A stretch of DNA of 64,000 bases from Bacteroidota bacterium (lineage in GTDB: Bacteria; Bacteroidota; Bacteroidia; Bacteroidales; VadinHA17): NCBI GenBank assembly GCA_018262715.1, contig JADFDS010000001.1:51531-115530 (forward strand). The letters are read 5' to 3'. Position 1 is the stretch's first letter, and each line of letters opens with the position of its first letter. The position numbers and the translations under genes were made by a program. Positions 60,443 through 64,000 of this stretch are shown in pieces. A model generated the notes under the pieces. That model was given only the letters and a program-made list of their open reading frames with translations, searched no databases and was not told the DNA's origin.

Positions 60443-61264
60443 ATGGATACAGCTATGATATTTAACAGGTTCTGGAATCGCTATTCCACGGAAAATCCCG
60501 GTGCAAAGCGAATATATGATCTTTTAACAGCCAGGGGCGAGAAGGTTGTACATGACCACATCGCCCTCCGAACATTCGATGACCCCAGGATGAACATTGA
60601 TGTGATTGCCCGGCTCTTTACCGAAAACGGGTATGAAGCATGCGGGAACTATGAATTCAGGGCCAAAAAGCTGAGAGGCAAGCATTTTGAACATAAGTAT
60701 GATCCGGGCGCACCCAAGGTGTTTATCAGCGAACTTCTGACAGATCAGTTCAGTGATTACCTGAAGACGACCGTCCGCGGATACCTGGACAGCCTGGCTG
60801 CCAGCGTTTATGCTGCCCCTGACCTGACGTACGGCGGCAGCATATGGGGTAAAATTGCATTTGACACCTACAACAGGCTGCGCCAGGAATCAGAATACGC
60901 AGCCTGGCTGCTGGTATACGGCTACCGCGCCAACCACTTCGCTGTTAAAGTCAATGAACTGAAGCAGTTCTCAACCTTACAGGAGGTCAATGAATTTATC
61001 AAGGGAAACGGTTACCTCCTGACGACTGTCGGAGGAGAGATCTACGGGACACCCGGGGAACTGCTTGAGCAGTCTGCAACCCTGGCTGAGATCCGGCCCG
61101 TTGAATTTACAGACGGGGTCTATGAGATTCCCTCGTGCTTCTATGAGTTTACCCTCCGGTATAATCGGCCTGACGGCACCCAGTACCCCGGATTCATTGC
61201 CGCCAACGCTGACAAGATTTTCGAAAGCACAAACTATTATAACAGGCAGGCTGAAATGATGTAG
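60443..61264 (+). CDS. DUF1338 / 2-oxoadipate dioxygenase-decarboxylase family protein
   Basis: The start is taken at ATG 60443 (MDTAMIFNRFWNRY), 273 aa; the frame upstream begins only with TTG. DUF1338 proteins (YdcJ/HglS) are VOC-fold, Fe(II)-dependent enzymes that convert 2-oxoadipate to D-2-hydroxyglutarate in lysine breakdown. Probable metal ligands are His in VHDHIALRTFD, His in YRANHFAVKV and Glu in SCFYEFTLRY. This protein is shorter than HglS (about 460 aa), as is usual for Bacteroidota members, so the substrate could differ. Confidence 0.85.
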   Translation: MDTAMIFNRFWNRYSTENPGAKRIYDLLTARGEKVVHDHIALRTFDDPRMNIDVIARLFTENGYEACGNYEFRAKKLRGKHFEHKYDPGAPKVFISELLTDQFSDYLKTTVRGYLDSLAASVYAAPDLTYGGSIWGKIAFDTYNRLRQESEYAAWLLVYGYRANHFAVKVNELKQFSTLQEVNEFIKGNGYLLTTVGGEIYGTPGELLEQSATLAEIRPVEFTDGVYEIPSCFYEFTLRYNRPDGTQYPGFIAANADKIFESTNYYNRQAEMM

Positions 61265-61333
61265 CCGGTTTACATTTGCAGTCTTTCCCGCCTGTCAGCC
61301 GGAACCTCATCAACTGCCTGTCACGATTCTGAT

Positions 61334-61687
61334 TCAGCCACGCAGGATCTTCTCCATCTTCCTGCCTTTGGCAAGCTCATCAACCAGCTTATCCAGATAC
61401 CTGACATTCCGGATTAAGGGATCCTCGATTTCCTCCACCCGGTATCCGCAGATTACCCCGGTGATATGCCGGGCATTCTCATTCAGTGAGGCTTGTCTGA
61501 AGAATGTTTCAAATGTCACCTCTTCATCTATCAGCTCCTGCAGCTTCTTCCTGCCGAAGCCAGTCAGCCACTCAATGACCTGGTGCAGTTCCTCCTCCGT
61601 TCTGCCTTTCTTCTTTACCTTCGCCACATACAGTGGATATACTGAAGAAAAAGTCATTTTTGCTATTCGCTGATTCTGTGTGTCCAT
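61334..61687 (-). CDS. DUF2200 domain protein
   Basis: The protein (117 aa) carries the DUF2200 pattern: RIAKMTFSSVYPLYVAKV, KKGRTEEELHQVIEWLTGF and TFETFFRQASLNENA, then ITGVICGYRVEEIEDPL. The family has no established function; it is small, helical and cytosolic. It is convergent with the DUF1338 gene and separated by 69 bp. Confidence 0.85.
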   Translation of the reverse strand: MDTQNQRIAKMTFSSVYPLYVAKVKKKGRTEEELHQVIEWLTGFGRKKLQELIDEEVTFETFFRQASLNENARHITGVICGYRVEEIEDPLIRNVRYLDKLVDELAKGRKMEKILRG

Positions 61688-61786
61688 AAAACAGGTATCA
61701 TTATGCTTCGCTATGATACCAAAATTTAATCATAAATGACCCTTATGTCAAATTTTTCGTGACATCCTTAATTCTGAACTGAATAC

Positions 61787-62995
61787 TCAATTTTCCAGCA
61801 ATTTGTTCACGGTAAACCGTATCCTTTCGTCAGTAGCCACCTCAGAATACCCCTTGATAATTTCCCTGATGATCCGCTTTTGGTCAAGAATAAAGAATAC
61901 CGGATACGACCCGATGGAGTAATTATCAAGTACCTCCTTGTCTGCCTGCAGAAATGTATAGTCAAACTGGTTGCGGCTCATGTAATTCCTGAGTGCATTC
62001 ATGTTCTTGCTGGTGCACTCTATTGCCACAAGCGCAAAATCATCCTTCCCGTACTCGCCGTTTATCTCCTTCAGAAATGGTATCGACGCCCTGCATGGCC
62101 CGCAACTGACACTTGTAAATTGTAACAGAACAACCCCGGAGGTTAAACCTGCCAGCGAGACAGTCTGATTATCTGCTGACTGCAAAGTCCACTCCGGAGC
62201 TTTACCGTTTAAGAGAGAGCTTTTCTCCTCATCTGTCCTTTTATACCCGTACTGTCTTATCTCATAGTCGGGAGGGAAGAAATCCGCAGCTCTGAAGTCA
62301 TTGATATCAAGCTTGTTGAACTCAGGGTCAAGAGATGTCGAAACTGAGATATCATGAGACATTTCGCGCCTGACCTTATACGGAAGATCCGTCGCCTTAT
62401 CTATCCACAGTTCATAAATCGAGGTGTTTTCGCCATAAGTATAAGGTGAAAGGGGCATATGGATAGCTTTTCCGAAGAACTCAACCTGTTGTTCCTCATT
62501 AATGGTCAGACGAACAAACACATCCTTCTCCTGTTCCTTCAACTCAAGGGTGATGCTGTCTCCGGTGGTGAGTGCATAACTGATTATGCTCGTCACATAG
62601 TTATAGAATGGTGCACCTACCGGCCTGAAAGGCAGCTGCCTCACCTTGAAGCTGTCAATCAATATACCTTTCTCTTCGTCATAGAATGTGGCCACCATCT
62701 GGCCGTCGTAACAATAAGATGCCTTTGTTCCTGTCAGTGAATCAAGTACCACAAAGCTTGACCCTATAGCAGTGTCAGGCGGATTCCTGTACTCCCTGTA
62801 AAATCGCCAGAATACAAAGGAAGCTGCGGTATCACCGGGACTCCATGACTCGCCAAACTCGTAGTAAGATGCAGTTTCTATCTGCCTGAGGTTGCCCAGT
62901 ACAGTGTTCAGGTACTCTTTAGAGGTGTAGTCCCTGCCGCATGAGGCAAGGAGAAGCATTAACATTGCAAGACCGTAGATTTGTCTTTTAATCAT
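61787..62995 (-). CDS. TlpA-like thioredoxin-domain lipoprotein
   Basis: The start is set at ATG 62995, giving a lipobox (MIKRQIYGLAMLMLLLASC, Cys19); the extra 20 upstream codons of the frame are not plausible. The protein has 402 aa. The first 250 residues form a domain of unknown function (for example ASYYEFGESWSPGDTAASFV and YELWIDKATDLPYKV), seen before TlpA domains in Bacteroidota. The last 140 form an AhpC/TSA-TlpA thioredoxin domain with CGPC in SVSCGPCRASIPFL and the cis-Pro region SIGSYPVFFILD. It is probably a periplasmic disulfide reductase. Confidence 0.88.
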   Translation of the reverse strand: MIKRQIYGLAMLMLLLASCGRDYTSKEYLNTVLGNLRQIETASYYEFGESWSPGDTAASFVFWRFYREYRNPPDTAIGSSFVVLDSLTGTKASYCYDGQMVATFYDEEKGILIDSFKVRQLPFRPVGAPFYNYVTSIISYALTTGDSITLELKEQEKDVFVRLTINEEQQVEFFGKAIHMPLSPYTYGENTSIYELWIDKATDLPYKVRREMSHDISVSTSLDPEFNKLDINDFRAADFFPPDYEIRQYGYKRTDEEKSSLLNGKAPEWTLQSADNQTVSLAGLTSGVVLLQFTSVSCGPCRASIPFLKEINGEYGKDDFALVAIECTSKNMNALRNYMSRNQFDYTFLQADKEVLDNYSIGSYPVFFILDQKRIIREIIKGYSEVATDERIRFTVNKLLEN

Positions 62996-63067
62996 GATTT
63001 TGTCTTTATTTAGTACTATACTGTAACCACCTTTGGTTGTAGCAAAGCAAGCCACATCCGCCGGAAA

Positions 63068-63988
63068 TCAGTTCATAATTGTTGTTGAAGCGAAGGTTCT
63101 TCTGATACCTTTTCTATACTCCACTGAAGGATATCCGAAAATGACAATCACTCCTTCCCTGCTGGAATATTTTATACCGTGATGTTCCCTGAACCTCCGC
63201 CCGCTCCCGCCATACTGTATCATCGGATGTACTGATCCCAGCATGCAGGTGCCGAGTCCGAGTGATTCTCCGGCATACATTGCTGTGGTTGCAGCCACAA
63301 TAGGGTCAGCCGGGTCAGTGAAGGGCGAACCGTAAAAATACATCGCAAGCGGGGCATCATAAGTCACGACATTTATGCCATTTCCCATGCAGCCGATGAA
63401 GATATCAAACATGGGCTTCACAAAGCCCCTGAACATCTCGTCATTGGCTTTTCCCCAGAATGGGCGCATCAGGGTCAGGAAAAACGGGGAAACGAACCAG
63501 CGCATTTTTTCCAGGAAGTCACAGAAGTCAGCCGCAAACCTCCTGGTTTTTTCCTTGCTGTCAAGCACAAGTACATTTACATCGGAAGGCGGCAATCCCA
63601 TCGGAGAGGTCACGGCTGCATCCAGGATTTTCTGAATAATCTCAGGTTCTACAGTTTTGTCCCTGAACTCCCTGATGCTCCTGCGTCGCCTGAACAGGTT
63701 TATCACCTGATCATAACCAGCGGCGGTATCTGTTGCGGGGAGCTCAAAAAGGTCACCGGGAGAGATTGTCCTTCCGGTTATCTGAATCGCACCTGTGGGG
63801 CACATTGCCATGCAATGCCCGCAACCGATGCATCCGAATGCAGGATTGTTGCTCAGGTCCGCCTTACCGTCCCTCAGCACGAGGCTGAAATCCTTGCACA
63901 CCTCGACGCAGTCACCGCAACCGATGCAGATTTCCTGGTCTATCCTGATGTCGCCTTTTTCTTTCGCTCTTGTTGTCGGAATTGCCAT
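63068..63988 (-). CDS. Ferredoxin-nitroreductase fusion
   Basis: The protein (306 aa) has two [4Fe-4S] motifs at its start: CIGCGDCVEVC (C21, C24, C27, C31) and CIGCGHCMAMCP (C53, C56, C59, C63). A nitroreductase FMN domain follows with RRRSIREFRDKTVEPEIIQKIL. The C-terminal part includes GIKYSSREGVIVIFGYP. Such fusions are common in anaerobes and reduce flavin-accessible substrates using ferredoxin electrons; the natural substrate is not known. It starts 12 bp from the window end. Confidence 0.92.
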   Translation of the reverse strand: MAIPTTRAKEKGDIRIDQEICIGCGDCVEVCKDFSLVLRDGKADLSNNPAFGCIGCGHCMAMCPTGAIQITGRTISPGDLFELPATDTAAGYDQVINLFRRRRSIREFRDKTVEPEIIQKILDAAVTSPMGLPPSDVNVLVLDSKEKTRRFAADFCDFLEKMRWFVSPFFLTLMRPFWGKANDEMFRGFVKPMFDIFIGCMGNGINVVTYDAPLAMYFYGSPFTDPADPIVAATTAMYAGESLGLGTCMLGSVHPMIQYGGSGRRFREHHGIKYSSREGVIVIFGYPSVEYRKGIRRTFASTTIMN

Positions 63989-64000
63989 GATTTATTCTGT

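Overview
The window looks like one chromosomal stretch of a Bacteroidota genome, probably Bacteroidales-like. This rests on a SusC/SusD pair, type IX secretion C-terminal sorting domains on two exported enzymes, many short lipoprotein signals, and TAnnTTTG-type -7 boxes before several genes. No insertion sequence, prophage, integrase or CRISPR array is visible. Most of the long reading frames opposite or inside the listed genes are shadows and were left out.

The first 30 kb read as a large peptidoglycan (muropeptide) salvage locus. Leftmost is a SusD (cut by the window edge)/SusC outer-membrane uptake pair. Then come a lipoprotein L-Ala-D/L-Glu-type epimerase and an SH3-NlpC/P60 endopeptidase lipoprotein. 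Convergent to a long minus-strand operon lies NamZ (DUF1343, exo-N-acetylmuramidase). The minus-strand operon (24.8 to 8.3 kb) encodes, in order of transcription: an Amidase_3 protein with an inserted golvesin-like domain, a glycosyltransferase, a GalT/HIT-like DUF4922 protein, a SpoIID/LytB protein, a GH9-polysaccharide deacetylase fusion, an AmpG-like permease with a large extracytoplasmic insert, a D-lactate dehydrogenase-type FAD/Fe-S protein, and a NagB-LmbE fusion. Divergent from it runs a plus-strand operon: BadF-type sugar kinase, MurQ etherase, GntR regulator, GH18 enzyme and a serine beta-lactamase-family hydrolase. The inferred route is wall depolymerisation outside the cytoplasm, then import, phosphorylation of MurNAc, and ether cleavage by MurQ to GlcNAc-6-P plus D-lactate. 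The LmbE-NagB fusion would take the amino sugar and the D-lactate dehydrogenase the lactate.

From 30 to 41 kb the genes are more ordinary: a small lipoprotein, a secreted M4 metalloprotease with a type IX signal, a DUF4126 membrane protein, a photolyase, a tocopherol-cyclase-like protein, PurL and a small lipoprotein. From 41.5 to 46.6 kb is a translationally coupled five-gene heterodisulfide-reductase-like operon (HdrC-, HdrB-, HdrA-like, a small ferredoxin, and a fused membrane/HdrD-like subunit), a probable membrane redox complex of unknown partner.

From 46.6 to 64 kb are a repeat-bearing intergenic region, a GH172/DUF2961 lipoprotein, a PepSY membrane protein, a sortilin/BNR propeller protein, a polytopic membrane protein, an M1 metallopeptidase, a TetR regulator, a dihydroorotate-dehydrogenase-like protein, a glutathione peroxidase, tRNA-Pro(TGG), a FtsX/MacB-like permease, a 39-residue membrane peptide, DUF1338 and DUF2200 proteins, a TlpA-like lipoprotein and a ferredoxin-nitroreductase. 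This part holds several unusual short repeats: five tandem 21-bp palindromic units, a duplicated terminator hairpin and nested palindromes after the tRNA. All assignments come from reading motifs by eye; no database search was possible.
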